A DNA stretch of 64,000 bases from Candidatus Cloacimonadota bacterium. GTDB lineage: Bacteria > Cloacimonadota > Cloacimonadia > Cloacimonadales > Cloacimonadaceae. Location of the stretch: assembly GCA_018433885.1 (NCBI GenBank), contig JAHDQK010000014.1, positions 1 through 64,000 of the forward strand. The letters run 5' to 3'. A program made the position numbers and the translations under genes. A model generated the notes under the pieces. That model did no database searches. It was not told where the DNA came from and saw nothing but the letters and a program-made list of their open reading frames with translations. Positions 35,605-45,503 of the stretch are shown here, one piece after another. The number at the start of each line of letters is the position of its first letter. Positions within the stretch are counted from its first letter, which is position 1.

Positions 35605-37852
35605 TCTTCTTCTGCTTTTTGGGTACCTCATCACCATAATAGTAATAGTAATAGTAGTAATAGTAATAGTAGTTCTGTTTATTGTAATACTTCTGGATAT
35701 AGATACCGTTCACGATGATACCGTCGATTCTGGCGTCGATGTTTTCCATCAGTTCTTTGGTACGCTTGATAATGCCCTTTTCAGTAAAGCCACAACGTAC
35801 CACCACAAAGGTCATATCAACCTTCTTGGTAAGGATCAGAGCGTCCGTCACCGCGATTACGGGAGGAGTATCGAACAGGATATAGTCGTAGGTTTTCTTC
35901 AGTTCCGTAATCAACTGATCAAAGCGTTGAGAAGCGATCAATTCCGAAGGATTAGGCGGTACAAATCCGCTGGTGATCACGTCCAGATTCGGAATACCGG
36001 AGTGTTTTACAACCTGTTCCACGGTTACGTCTGGATCGATCAGGTAATCGCTGGAACCGTTTTCTTTTTCCAGCCCCAGTTTTGTGTGAATGGTGGGACG
36101 TCTCATGTCCATATCCACCAATACTACGCGAGCGTTCATCTGAGCCAGAGTAATGGCGAGGTTGGCAATCGAGGTGGATTTACCTTCTTTAGGACCAGAT
36201 GAAGTTACCAATAAAGTAGTGCTACCCTCGGCTTTACGAGCCAGAATATTGGTACGCAGCGTTCTATAAGACTCTGCTATCGGAGATTTGGGGGCATAGT
36301 GCGAGATCAACTGTTGCAACACGAAATGCATGGAACGAGTTAGCTGCTCTCTGGTTTCACCCTCGCTTTTCTCGATCATATCGTTGAATTCCGCGATCTT
36401 GCCTTCAGCTTCGCGAATCATCGGGATAGTTCCTACGATCGGTAATCTCACAAAGCCTTCCATATCTTCCAAAGTACGCAGTTTAGTATCCATAGAATGT
36501 ACTACAAAAGCTACGCCTACTCCAAGACCCAGACCCAAGATAATACCCACCAGGATATTCATGGATACTCTAGGTTTGATCGGCACAGTGGGACGGGTGG
36601 CATAGTCGATGATTCGAACGTTACCTACTTTTGCTTGCTCCGCGATCTTGGCGTCCTCGTATTTCTCCATCATTATACCATGTATCTTGCTGTCCAGCAT
36701 CATGTTCCGGGTAAGACGGGCAAGCTCCAATTCTGTATTGGGCAACGAGATGATGCGCTGCTCGTACATCTCTTTGGTTTGTTCTAGGCCGTTAACCCGG
36801 GTACGTGCAAGTTCGAGATCTACATTTGATTGGATCAGACGATTTACCAAATCACCTCTGGTAGATAACGGATCTGCAGAAATGGACACATTTACCAGTT
36901 TACGTGTTTCACGGTCCAAGGTCTCGCGGGTATTTTGCAATTCGCGGTTCAAGAGTAGTATTTGGGGGTGATCTAAGGGATATTCATTTTTCGTGATCAA
37001 TTTAGTAATCAAAGCTTGGGTTTCCACCACTTGTTTTCTCAGCTCAGAAATATATGGAGTTTTGATCATGTTATCGATGTTCACTAAAAGTGAATCCTGA
37101 TTGATAAGCTGCTGAGTAAGCAGATCAACGCTTTTTGCCTTCACAGCCATATCAGTGAGGGAGTTTTCCAGCTCGGCTTCCAGCTCTGAAGATTGCTCGA
37201 TCAGTTTTGAAGTTTCCGCACTCAGCTCGGTAAGCCGATTCAAATTCTTGAACTCTCTCAAATCGTTCTCAGATGCCTGCAATCTTCTACTGATCGCATC
37301 CAATTGGGTTTCCAAGAACTCCCGGATGGTTGTGAATTCCAGACGGGCAAACTGGGTGTTTTGCTGTTGAATTGCTTCGGCGATGGCATTGACCGCAGCT
37401 TGGGCTTCCACTGGGCTGGTCGATTCAATGCTGATGGTCAAAAGATCCGTCTCGCGTTTGGATTCTACCTTCACCTTCCCCAGTCCAGCAGAAGGGCTTG
37501 CCAGAGATGCCATGGGAAACAGATCCCAATCCGGATATTTCTTCATGATTTCCCAAGCTAATGCCAGAGTAGGTTTACTCTTGATCAGCTCAATCTGGTT
37601 GTTGATACTGTTTTTACCCATGCCAGGCGTACTGAGCAGCATCAGGCCGGTGTTGTTGTTTTGATCTTCCAGAAGAATGCGTGAAGAAGCCGCGTAGATT
37701 TTGGGTTGACGCGCTGTATAGAAGATTGTTCCCGCCATTGTGACCACAAAAACCAGCACGATCAGATAGCGGTATTGCAGGATTATCCGCAAATAATCCG
37801 AAAGTTTGATCTCGTCTTGGACGGGTTGTTGATTCAAGTTTTGATTATCCAC
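35564..37852 (-). CDS. Wzc-like polysaccharide co-polymerase/BY-kinase with poly-Tyr tail
   Basis: 762 aa. N-terminal Wzz domain with a first transmembrane helix (YLIVLVFVVTMAGTIFY, about 29-45), coiled-coil periplasmic part, second helix with RVSMNILVGIILGLGLGVGVAFVV (about 435-458), then a cytoplasmic bacterial tyrosine kinase domain. The Walker A is SSGPKEGKSTS with K558, Walker A' is VVLVDMDMRRPTIH and Walker B is YDYILFDTPPV. The C-terminus has 12 consecutive tyrosines (728-739), the presumed autophosphorylation cluster. With the adjacent SLBB protein it suggests surface-polysaccharide export controlled by Tyr phosphorylation. Confidence 0.92.
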   Translation of the reverse strand: MDNQNLNQQPVQDEIKLSDYLRIILQYRYLIVLVFVVTMAGTIFYTARQPKIYAASSRILLEDQNNNTGLMLLSTPGMGKNSINNQIELIKSKPTLALAWEIMKKYPDWDLFPMASLASPSAGLGKVKVESKRETDLLTISIESTSPVEAQAAVNAIAEAIQQQNTQFARLEFTTIREFLETQLDAISRRLQASENDLREFKNLNRLTELSAETSKLIEQSSELEAELENSLTDMAVKAKSVDLLTQQLINQDSLLVNIDNMIKTPYISELRKQVVETQALITKLITKNEYPLDHPQILLLNRELQNTRETLDRETRKLVNVSISADPLSTRGDLVNRLIQSNVDLELARTRVNGLEQTKEMYEQRIISLPNTELELARLTRNMMLDSKIHGIMMEKYEDAKIAEQAKVGNVRIIDYATRPTVPIKPRVSMNILVGIILGLGLGVGVAFVVHSMDTKLRTLEDMEGFVRLPIVGTIPMIREAEGKIAEFNDMIEKSEGETREQLTRSMHFVLQQLISHYAPKSPIAESYRTLRTNILARKAEGSTTLLVTSSGPKEGKSTSIANLAITLAQMNARVVLVDMDMRRPTIHTKLGLEKENGSSDYLIDPDVTVEQVVKHSGIPNLDVITSGFVPPNPSELIASQRFDQLITELKKTYDYILFDTPPVIAVTDALILTKKVDMTFVVVRCGFTEKGIIKRTKELMENIDARIDGIIVNGIYIQKYYNKQNYYYYYYYYYYYYGDEVPKKQKKNVNRFLRKNKSLS
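35636..35671 (-). repeat. TAT/TAC codon run encoding 12 tyrosines
   Basis: Twelve uninterrupted Tyr codons, a mixture of TAC and TAT, near the 3' end of the BY-kinase gene. The trinucleotide nature makes it a possible slippage site that could change tail length by whole codons without a frameshift. Confidence 0.9.
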
Positions 37853-37866
37853 TTATGCCTTCCTTA

Positions 37867-38349
37867 TTATAATCCGCTCACAAGATTGTAAACACTCAGC
37901 GCAATTGCCATTTTTGAGAGGAAATCTGCAACCCTGGAGAAGGCGTAGAATATTGTGCCGGAGACTACTATGGTATCTCCCGGCTTCATTTCAGGGATCA
38001 AACTAGGATCTCCAGTCTCCAGATATTTTTTAAAATTCACCCAGATTACTTTGTCCCCCTCTTCAGATGGGCGTACAATGCGAATCTTGGAGAGTTTGGC
38101 ATCCTCACGAGGACCTCCCGCAAGGGCCATCAGAGTAAGAAAATCCGTATCGTCTGGAACTACATATAGCCCAGGCTTGGCAACCTGACCCAGAATATAT
38201 GTGTTCATTTTCAGCTTTTCTACTCCACTCCGAATGCCATCGAAAGTGTATGCCGAGATATTACTCGACGGGGTAAAGGTCATAGTAGCCTGACCAAATA
38301 ATGTTAAACTAATACAGATCAATAAGATCGCAAACAGAATCTTCTTCAC
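37867..38349 (-). CDS. SLBB-domain exported protein
   Basis: 160 aa with a signal peptide (KKILFAILLICISLTLFGQ). The SLBB fold is at about 50-140: NTYILGQVAKPGLYVVPDDTDFLTLMALAGGPREDAKLSKIRIVR ... MKPGDTIVVSG. A hydrophobic C-terminal segment (FLSKMAIALSVYNLVSGL) follows. The polysaccharide export (Poly_export) domain of full Wza proteins is missing, so it is a reduced version. It lies 14 nt upstream of the BY-kinase gene, implying a joint role in polysaccharide export. Confidence 0.8.
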   Translation of the reverse strand: MKKILFAILLICISLTLFGQATMTFTPSSNISAYTFDGIRSGVEKLKMNTYILGQVAKPGLYVVPDDTDFLTLMALAGGPREDAKLSKIRIVRPSEEGDKVIWVNFKKYLETGDPSLIPEMKPGDTIVVSGTIFYAFSRVADFLSKMAIALSVYNLVSGL

Positions 38350-38462
38350 AATTTCCTCTTATACAGTTTACGTAAAAATCCTGAGTGTATCTTTCCAGTC
38401 AAGATTTTTCTTGAATTTTCCATACGACTTGGCCTGATTATAATCCAAATCTCTAGTATCTC

Positions 38463-38578
38463 CCCCATTGCCATAAGAAATGGCAAAGCTGTGCCCAAGG
38501 AGTTTTGATGCAGTGTGTACTGCTTGGAAACTCCTTGGACACTGCTTGCGCATTACTCGAAGTAATGAGGATGAATGG
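38463..38578. repeat. Structured intergenic repeat, copy C
   Basis: The best-folded copy, in the 325-nt gap between the SLBB gene and the FN3 lipoprotein gene. Three hairpins in a row: TTGCCAT-AAGAA-ATGGCAA (38468-38486); an 11-bp CCAAGGAGTTT (38495-38505) / AAACTCCTTGG (38528-38538) stem enclosing GCAGT-GTGT-ACTGC (38510-38523); and CATTACT-CGA-AGTAATG (38551-38567). It carries the GATGCAGT core (38507-38514) and ends AATGAGGATGAATGG. A separate small hairpin CTTTCTG-AAC-CAGAAAG lies at 38609-38625. No gene is seen in the gap. Confidence 0.65.
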
Positions 38579-38674
38579 AGTATTATCTTGCGCGAATAGC
38601 ACGAACCACTTTCTGAACCAGAAAGACCTGGTGCGTAGTTTGAAACACTATTCCGCATGTTCATCGGTGATTAC

Positions 38675-39439
38675 TCAAATGGTTGTAAATATTCGTTCTT
38701 CGGATTCCGAGCCCATGTACATCTGGTGCTCTTCACTCCAATCAAAATAATCCACTCGCCAGCGCAGGGTTCTTCCCACAGGAATCGGAGGTGTAAGAAT
38801 TGGCAATTGCAACCAGAGTGGATCGTCTTCAGTAGCCAGATATTTATCACCATGCCAAAGTAACTCGTTACTTTCATTCCAGAGCAAAACCCTGTAAAAA
38901 CCCACTCTGTCGTCCGCCCGGTTCCAATAGAAACGCAAGTTATCAGTGCTAACAAAGGCTCCATCGACCGGAGCTATCAGGGACGCTTTTGCCAATAGCG
39001 AGTAAGTAACAGTATCCGAGACAGCGCTATTTCCGCTGGTATCAAATAGTTCCACGAAATAGGAATACCATTCTCGTTCTACCAAAGGACCATTATCGGT
39101 ATATTGAGTGGTGTTGGGTTGAATATTGGCAATCTCGACTACAGTGGTATCTACATCCGAAAACCGGAATATTTTCAGATGACTGAGGTCGGTATCGATA
39201 AACGGTTCCCACATGAGTCTCAGTTTGTGGCCATCAGGCACGGCGTCCAATCCGTTGTTATCGTCAGTAATCTCCATCATGACATTTTCGTCTATCACAA
39301 TAGGCGCGTCACCTGTATCTCCCAGATGAGGTATCAACACAGGCTTTGAGGGTGGTGTTTTATCTTTGAAAGCGTCGTCTTCTCCAGAGCAAGCGCCCAA
39401 AAGAAGAAGAATCAGAGCCAAATGCAGTATGTATCTCAT
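38675..39439 (-). CDS. Lipoprotein with fibronectin type III-like domain
   Basis: 254 aa with lipobox LLLLGACSG (Cys about 17). One to two Ig/FN3-like domains follow: HKLRLMWEPFIDTDLSHLKIFRFSDVD and NLRFYWNRADDRVGFYRVLLWNE. It is the last gene of the proS-cinA-purD-porU-porV run. It is probably outer-membrane anchored, and its role in the T9SS neighbourhood is unproven. Confidence 0.75.
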   Translation of the reverse strand: MRYILHLALILLLLGACSGEDDAFKDKTPPSKPVLIPHLGDTGDAPIVIDENVMMEITDDNNGLDAVPDGHKLRLMWEPFIDTDLSHLKIFRFSDVDTTVVEIANIQPNTTQYTDNGPLVEREWYSYFVELFDTSGNSAVSDTVTYSLLAKASLIAPVDGAFVSTDNLRFYWNRADDRVGFYRVLLWNESNELLWHGDKYLATEDDPLWLQLPILTPPIPVGRTLRWRVDYFDWSEEHQMYMGSESEERIFTTI

Positions 39440-39448
39440 GTTAACTCC

Positions 39449-40459
39449 TTAGAAACGGACTCTTAAACCCAGTCTATTCGTGATGCCGATCGGGTTTGTA
39501 ACCAAAGCGTAATCCAAAAACACGCCATAAACCTTCAGACTGGCACCGCAGCTGAAGTTTGTATCGTAATATCCCAATCTGAGATTCGCCCGGTTGTCAT
39601 AATTCCAATCTGCGCCGTAGTGGCTGGTTCCTTGATAAACATAGTCGTAATCATAAGCCAGAGCGATCTCACTCTTCAAAGAAGGGATAGGTTGCACCAA
39701 TGCCACACCGGCTTTGGTGTTGAAAAGCACTTCGTCTCTCATTTCGCTGTAAGTATCCCAAGTGATTGTGGTGCCGGCTACATCCTGGAAGTTCAATCCA
39801 ATCAGAAGATCGCCTAGGGAATCCTCATCGAAGATCACAGCCATGTCGGTTCGCAATTTAAGTCCGATATCAAACCCGGTGCCAGAACCGAGATTATCCA
39901 TGATCTGCCGTTGGATAAACTTAATATTGCCACCCATACCGAGTTCAAAAGGAATTTCAAAGAACTGCCAGCCCATGTTTGCTCCGAACTTGATCGTCTT
40001 CGAGAAAGAGAACTGGTAGAGATCATCTGTGGAACGAAACTTCCCATCTGGTATGCCAGTAAGCTGAAGTCCAAGATCACTCATTCGTTCATCAACATTC
40101 GTACCTACTAAATGCCTTTCATCGAAATAGGGGATGTCGTTAACGGTCAAACGGGTGAGGTTGAAACCAATGGACACATCGTTTGGCAACGGTTGCACAT
40201 AGCTGATGAAATCATAGCTGGCGAGATCGCCGTAGAGAAACGCATGCATGGCTTGCACTTCCGATTCGCGGATTTGGGATAAACCTCCGCTATTCCAGTA
40301 GATTGCGGAACCATCATTTGCCAAAGCTGAGAATGCACCGCCCATGCCGAGCGCGCGCACTCCCGCGCCAATCATCATAAAATCCCCTGCATATCTACCG
40401 GCAAAAGCGGGCACACAAAGCAAGAGGCTGAGGAGGCTGAGTATTAATATCTTCTTCAT
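39449..40459 (-). CDS. porV: PorV/PorQ-family outer-membrane protein
   Basis: 336 aa with a signal peptide (KKILILSLLSLLLCVPAFA). The family start is MMIGAGVRALGMGGAFSALANDGSAIYWNSGGL, shared by PorV/PorQ/UPF0164 and FadL-like barrels. The protein ends NRLGLRVRF with terminal Phe. Directly downstream (10 nt) of the PorU-like C25 protein gene, the same order as porU-porV in Bacteroidota, which favours PorV (the shuttle that presents cargo to the PorU sortase) over other barrels. Confidence 0.8.
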   Translation of the reverse strand: MKKILILSLLSLLLCVPAFAGRYAGDFMMIGAGVRALGMGGAFSALANDGSAIYWNSGGLSQIRESEVQAMHAFLYGDLASYDFISYVQPLPNDVSIGFNLTRLTVNDIPYFDERHLVGTNVDERMSDLGLQLTGIPDGKFRSTDDLYQFSFSKTIKFGANMGWQFFEIPFELGMGGNIKFIQRQIMDNLGSGTGFDIGLKLRTDMAVIFDEDSLGDLLIGLNFQDVAGTTITWDTYSEMRDEVLFNTKAGVALVQPIPSLKSEIALAYDYDYVYQGTSHYGADWNYDNRANLRLGYYDTNFSCGASLKVYGVFLDYALVTNPIGITNRLGLRVRF

Positions 40460-40469
40460 TATTCCCTTC

Positions 40470-43400
40470 TTAGCGCAAAATTGCCATCTTCATGGTTTTC
40501 TCGATCTTTTTGCCGCCTTTACGGGCGACAATGCGATAGAAATAGGTGCCATTGGCAAGAGGATAGCCCTGATCATCCTTACAATCCCAGGCATAAACGG
40601 TTCGGGGATACTCGTGGTAACCCACACCCACAGGCAGGTCTCGGAAGGTCTTCACTAATCTGCCGCTGATGGTGTAAATCTTGATATATACTTCATCTGC
40701 GGTATCCGTAAGCACATAGGTAAAACGCGTACGTCCATCGTTTTTGGGATCTTGAGCGTGTCCCATTACTGGGTTTGGATAGTTTGCTATGTTCTTGATC
40801 TCAAAGGTGTCGTTTACAATGAACTGCACTTCACGAGTCATAAAATTCCCATTCAAGTCCCTACAGTCCACTTTAAGTTCGTGGTTACCTTTTTTCAAGT
40901 TCAATTGGTGTTTGATCGGCACTTGATTGATGTTCTCTTTATTGATGCTTATCACAAAGTCCGTCGCAGGAACTTCGGTGCCATTCAAGAAGAGCCGGAT
41001 AGAGTTGTCAATCACGTCTATCCCGTTGGCGTCGCTGAGAAGAAGCGAGATCACCCCATTTCCTGCAACATATCCACCCAGGGTAAATTCTTGATCCTGC
41101 ACGTTCACATCTACAGATGGAGCTTTGGCATCTAAGTTTCTGAAGAGAGTGTAGATACCTTCCCGTGTAATTTCGAAGTTCACTGAGTTTGTAGCTGCGG
41201 TTACGTGTCCTCCAACAAGGATCCACTTGGAATACTCCTCGTTGTAACGATAGATTTTGTAGCGGTTTTCGTTTTCATATGCCTGAGTCTCAGGATCTGT
41301 GGAGCTATAAAGAAAGGTAAGCTCCATCCGTTTACCGCCAATGAAATAACCCAGGGAATCCACCAACGTGCTGTCCAATAACTTGATTTGGTATGCAGGA
41401 GACATCTGTGGTATAGAGTCCACTAGCGTGTTTTCCAACATCACACGTCTGATATCAGGCTGATTCAAGATATCAATTTCTGCAAGATTGTTTACAGAGA
41501 TCCCAGCACTCCCAGAGCTGATGAAACCCGCCGGGACATCGCAGATGAGATTCCCATCCAGGCTGCTGAGTGAAGCACCAGAGCTATCGATTGTGAAGTA
41601 ATTCACCGGGACTTCAATCGATATGTAGTTGTTCGTATTCACAAAGAAATGCCATTCTTGGAATGCTGCGGTTGTATTTACTCGCGCTTCCAAAAGGAGA
41701 TTTCCATTGGGTACGTTGTCCAGGGGAATAATTTCCCAGCGTTCTTCATTCACATCCAGAGGCAGAAAGTCCTGGGATGAAAGCAAGAACGCTTGTATGC
41801 CCTGGCGGCGGAATAAACGCAGATCAGTCACAAGCGATGGCGCATTACCAATATTGGTGGATTTAATCATCAACCTTGGGCTGCCTCCATTGGGGTCCAG
41901 GACAATCTCTTTAAGAAACAGATCCGGACCTGCCACCTGGAAAGTGTAAACAGGCGATTCGTAGGTATTGGAATCATTATCCGTCATGTAGTACTTAAAG
42001 GGATATTCCCTGGCTGTGTGCATCTTGCGGAGTTTACTTGTGCTAATCCATAGAGTGTTGTCTTCCGGGTCAGGGCTCATCGGAAAATCCTCCCAGATAA
42101 TGCTCCAGCCGCTTTGTACACTATATGTGCTATCTGTTCTAACCGATACATACATGTTCGTGATTCCGTTTGGGCTAAAGACCCTGGCGATGAACCCCGT
42201 GGAATCCGTATATACAGGTTGAGCGGGGATATGCGCATGATGCGAAATCGCCGGTCTGCCAACACCATAACTGCTCATCCCAACGTATGTTTTGGTGGGA
42301 GAATAACCTGCCACCATGATGCGGTTCATGTAATTACTGCTGTTGCTCGGAACATTGTGAGTAGCAGTAAAACTTCCCTGATTCACATTGATATCAAACG
42401 GCACGTTGATCACTTTCTCGTTCTGGTTCATTATATATAGCCTAGCGCGCATGACATCGGCAGGGAATTCAGCGTTTACTACCAGCACTTCACCGGGATC
42501 TGGATTGGGGTTTTCTGCACTAACTGATCCAACTGTTTCGGGTTTGTTGAAACGAATCAAGGGATCTCCCAAGTAAGCAGATCCATGAGTAAGTGCATAA
42601 CGTGCAGCGGCACTGGTGGTAGTGGTAAAGAACCTCGCCAGGGCAAAGGCATATGCCTCTCCCAAAGTGGGAAAGTCGTGCATAAAAGCTGCTTCATTGA
42701 AAGCCAAGCCCCAGCCTTCATCCTGATCCAGATAACCAAGCCCGGCAAACCCCAACGTGGCAATCGCTCCCTTGTTTGGAGTGGTGACCAACGCTTCGGA
42801 GATTGAGGCGGCTCCATTGGTGTCGAAAGCAGAGGCGTAGCATGCCAGCGATAAAAATACCGGATACACTTGGTTGTTCAAAGTCGCAACATCGTTGAAA
42901 TTGAATAAGTTGTAGTCTGCCCAAACGCGTCCGCCCCCGTGGCCCATAAACTGAACAAATTGGCTTCCGCTGTTGATGGCATCCTTCAAGTTGAATGTAC
43001 CACCAAAATACTCTGGACTGACTGTCTGGGTGTTTGTGTACACTCTTGTAACACGGTAGTGAGAGGGGATTGATTTGCGGCGGATACGCTCTGATTGCTG
43101 AGCAAAGATGTCCCCGTCATCGGAAATCTTACCTCCGGCAGTCAACGTGATATGATTGTTCCACATTCTGTTTGTCTGTAGATTAGATCTGTAGGAACTC
43201 GCTTTCATGGCGTAATCCAAAATCTGCTGCTCGGTCCAGACGTTAATCCGGGCTAAGCTGATATCTGGCACGGAGTCTTCACCCACAAGGCAGGCATACC
43301 AGTTGTCGCTGGCAGTAGCCCCGTGTTTATAGGTCCAGGTCTTTTTAACAGGAATCAGATTGTACTTCCGACTGGGACTGTTATCGCGAGTATCGTCGAT

Positions 43401-45488
43401 GCCCTCTCCCAGAAGAATTACATGACTCAGGCGGGGAGCACTCCAATAGTGATAAGCATGCTTCAAGAAGTCTTTGATCGACTCAGCGGAGACTATTCCG
43501 TGGTTAAATTCATCATATATATCCTGGATATCTACTTTCTTTACTGTGTAACCATCATTCTCCCAAAGCCCTGTGAGCATCTGAGTGCCATCTGATTCCA
43601 AGAACTCATAGGGAGTGATCAAGATCACGTCAGCTGAGTTCTGCGGATTCTTCAGGTCTGAGGATATATTCAATCGCATCAGCTTGACCCTCTTTTTCGC
43701 GCTTTCCTCCACCGCGAAATAACGAACAGCCTGAGAGCTTACGCTATCCTGAATGCTAACCGTCCAAGGAGCTGTTCCATCCACTGTGAAGGGCTCTATC
43801 TGCATACTGTTGAATACACTGGATCCAATCTTATAAACAGATACATTCGGGGATGAGAATCCTTCTATATTGAATTGATAGAGGCCGTTGGGGCGATCGT
43901 TGGGTTTGGTAAACTTAATGTAATTCAGATCCGTTTTGTATTGACGCCAATAGTCGATTGTGATGTTATCCAACAGAACCTGTTCCCTACTCCCGGAAGC
44001 TGTATTGCCGGATAGACTTATATATGCTTGGTTGGTGCCATGCCTGAGAAAGGAATTGGGGATCTCTGCCTGGTTTTCGAAGACTTGCTCGGTTTGACCT
44101 ATCCAAGTATGTGTATTAACCATAGCCGAGTTGAGACGAATCGTAGCCTCGTGATCGTACTCTCCCTCAGCCAGATCTTCCTTGTAGGTAAGCCCCTGAA
44201 GCACAAAGCGGGCACTTGCCTTGCGGATGCTACTTTCTATGGGATACTGTAACTCTATGGGCACAATCTCCAGATTGGGAGCGTTGATCTTCTTCCAGAA
44301 CCATACGTCCTCGCGATAGAATTGTTGATTCCCCGTTGTCCAGCCCCTGCCGAGCTTGTCGCTTACCAATTGCTGCTCAAAATGAACCGTCTCCCTGTAT
44401 GCATCAGCCATATAGAACTTGCTAGGATCGCTTACAACCAATCCTCCGTTCTCCACCACCATACGAGCTCCGTACCTATCCATCAGGCGTAGCGTATATA
44501 CATTTTCCGCCGTGAAATCGTCGTAGTAGTAATCGTCGCCGTAATGACGGTCGCCGAAGAATTCAAAGTAATCTCCGGGATCAAAGCTACCGTCTTCTTC
44601 GCCATGGAAGTGGATGGGGATTTGCCCAAACTCATCCTGAAGCTCAAGCCTGCGGGGATCAATCTGATCGATATTCCAGCTCATTTCTTGCCCCAAGAGC
44701 TCACTTCTTTCGGTGATAAATGCTTTCAGCTCCGCATAAGTTACCTTGTAGATCCCCTCTGTATCCACGATCAACTGTAGCTCGGAGATCTCACCGGCAA
44801 CGCTTTTTTGGTTGGTATGGCTATAATCCGCCTTTCGGGGTAAGCGCCAGGTCTTCGAGGTAGCATTGTTAATGAAGAAGGCATCGGCAGCGGCATCCAC
44901 AGGACTCTTCCCCATTTGCCAATCGACTGATGCGGATTTATTGCCTAGAATGGTTACTGCAATCTCCAGCCGGGTGTGAATAATGAGTTCCTGGCGACTG
45001 GCACTATACTGGAATGGGTAGATTCTGAGAGAAACGAAACGCCTATCACCCACAAAAGCTGGTTCCGATATCTCCAGGATGCTCTCGGGATAGAGAGTTG
45101 ATCTGCTAAAGGCAGCATTATTTCGATGCATTTCGTATTCTCTATCTTCACCGTTCAGAAGTAACGTTGGTACTGGGCGTAGAGCTACAGATCGCTGTGT
45201 ATCAGATGATACCGCCGTAACTCTGGCAATTGCCGAGCCATCTACTGGGATTGCGATAGGAATGCTGAACATTCTCAGTTCCGGATACCCTTCATCCGAG
45301 GTCGGCATACCTTCATCCATTACTATTCTTACAAAACTCTGACCCTTAACGTTTTCGTCTTTCAGCTGGTACTCTGGCAGAGTAAATACCAGGTTCAGAT
45401 TATCGCTGGTCTGGCTTATCAGATCGATGCTTCCCGCTCCGAGAACAACGGGCAGAAAGATCAGTATCCATAAAATGTATCTATTCAT
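40470..45488 (-). CDS. porU: PorU-like C25-family protein (T9SS sortase candidate)
   Basis: 1672 aa from the ATG at 45488 (GGGAG 5 nt upstream); a GTG four codons earlier is possible. Signal peptide (RYILWILIFLPVVLGAG). The propeptide-like part has YPELRMFSIPIAIPVDG, followed by a C25 domain with putative H850 (FMGHGGGRVWADYN) and C883 (LSLACYASAFDTNGAAS). Long Ig-like and other beta domains and a C-terminal FlgD-like domain (ANYPNPVMG ... LANGTYFYRIVARKGG) complete it. Adjacent to PorV, it is the best candidate for the type IX gamma-carboxyl transfer sortase, although it is longer than P. gingivalis PorU. Confidence 0.8.
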   Translation of the reverse strand: MNRYILWILIFLPVVLGAGSIDLISQTSDNLNLVFTLPEYQLKDENVKGQSFVRIVMDEGMPTSDEGYPELRMFSIPIAIPVDGSAIARVTAVSSDTQRSVALRPVPTLLLNGEDREYEMHRNNAAFSRSTLYPESILEISEPAFVGDRRFVSLRIYPFQYSASRQELIIHTRLEIAVTILGNKSASVDWQMGKSPVDAAADAFFINNATSKTWRLPRKADYSHTNQKSVAGEISELQLIVDTEGIYKVTYAELKAFITERSELLGQEMSWNIDQIDPRRLELQDEFGQIPIHFHGEEDGSFDPGDYFEFFGDRHYGDDYYYDDFTAENVYTLRLMDRYGARMVVENGGLVVSDPSKFYMADAYRETVHFEQQLVSDKLGRGWTTGNQQFYREDVWFWKKINAPNLEIVPIELQYPIESSIRKASARFVLQGLTYKEDLAEGEYDHEATIRLNSAMVNTHTWIGQTEQVFENQAEIPNSFLRHGTNQAYISLSGNTASGSREQVLLDNITIDYWRQYKTDLNYIKFTKPNDRPNGLYQFNIEGFSSPNVSVYKIGSSVFNSMQIEPFTVDGTAPWTVSIQDSVSSQAVRYFAVEESAKKRVKLMRLNISSDLKNPQNSADVILITPYEFLESDGTQMLTGLWENDGYTVKKVDIQDIYDEFNHGIVSAESIKDFLKHAYHYWSAPRLSHVILLGEGIDDTRDNSPSRKYNLIPVKKTWTYKHGATASDNWYACLVGEDSVPDISLARINVWTEQQILDYAMKASSYRSNLQTNRMWNNHITLTAGGKISDDGDIFAQQSERIRRKSIPSHYRVTRVYTNTQTVSPEYFGGTFNLKDAINSGSQFVQFMGHGGGRVWADYNLFNFNDVATLNNQVYPVFLSLACYASAFDTNGAASISEALVTTPNKGAIATLGFAGLGYLDQDEGWGLAFNEAAFMHDFPTLGEAYAFALARFFTTTTSAAARYALTHGSAYLGDPLIRFNKPETVGSVSAENPNPDPGEVLVVNAEFPADVMRARLYIMNQNEKVINVPFDINVNQGSFTATHNVPSNSSNYMNRIMVAGYSPTKTYVGMSSYGVGRPAISHHAHIPAQPVYTDSTGFIARVFSPNGITNMYVSVRTDSTYSVQSGWSIIWEDFPMSPDPEDNTLWISTSKLRKMHTAREYPFKYYMTDNDSNTYESPVYTFQVAGPDLFLKEIVLDPNGGSPRLMIKSTNIGNAPSLVTDLRLFRRQGIQAFLLSSQDFLPLDVNEERWEIIPLDNVPNGNLLLEARVNTTAAFQEWHFFVNTNNYISIEVPVNYFTIDSSGASLSSLDGNLICDVPAGFISSGSAGISVNNLAEIDILNQPDIRRVMLENTLVDSIPQMSPAYQIKLLDSTLVDSLGYFIGGKRMELTFLYSSTDPETQAYENENRYKIYRYNEEYSKWILVGGHVTAATNSVNFEITREGIYTLFRNLDAKAPSVDVNVQDQEFTLGGYVAGNGVISLLLSDANGIDVIDNSIRLFLNGTEVPATDFVISINKENINQVPIKHQLNLKKGNHELKVDCRDLNGNFMTREVQFIVNDTFEIKNIANYPNPVMGHAQDPKNDGRTRFTYVLTDTADEVYIKIYTISGRLVKTFRDLPVGVGYHEYPRTVYAWDCKDDQGYPLANGTYFYRIVARKGGKKIEKTMKMAILR

Positions 45489-45503
45489 GAGTACTCCCAC
45501 ATG

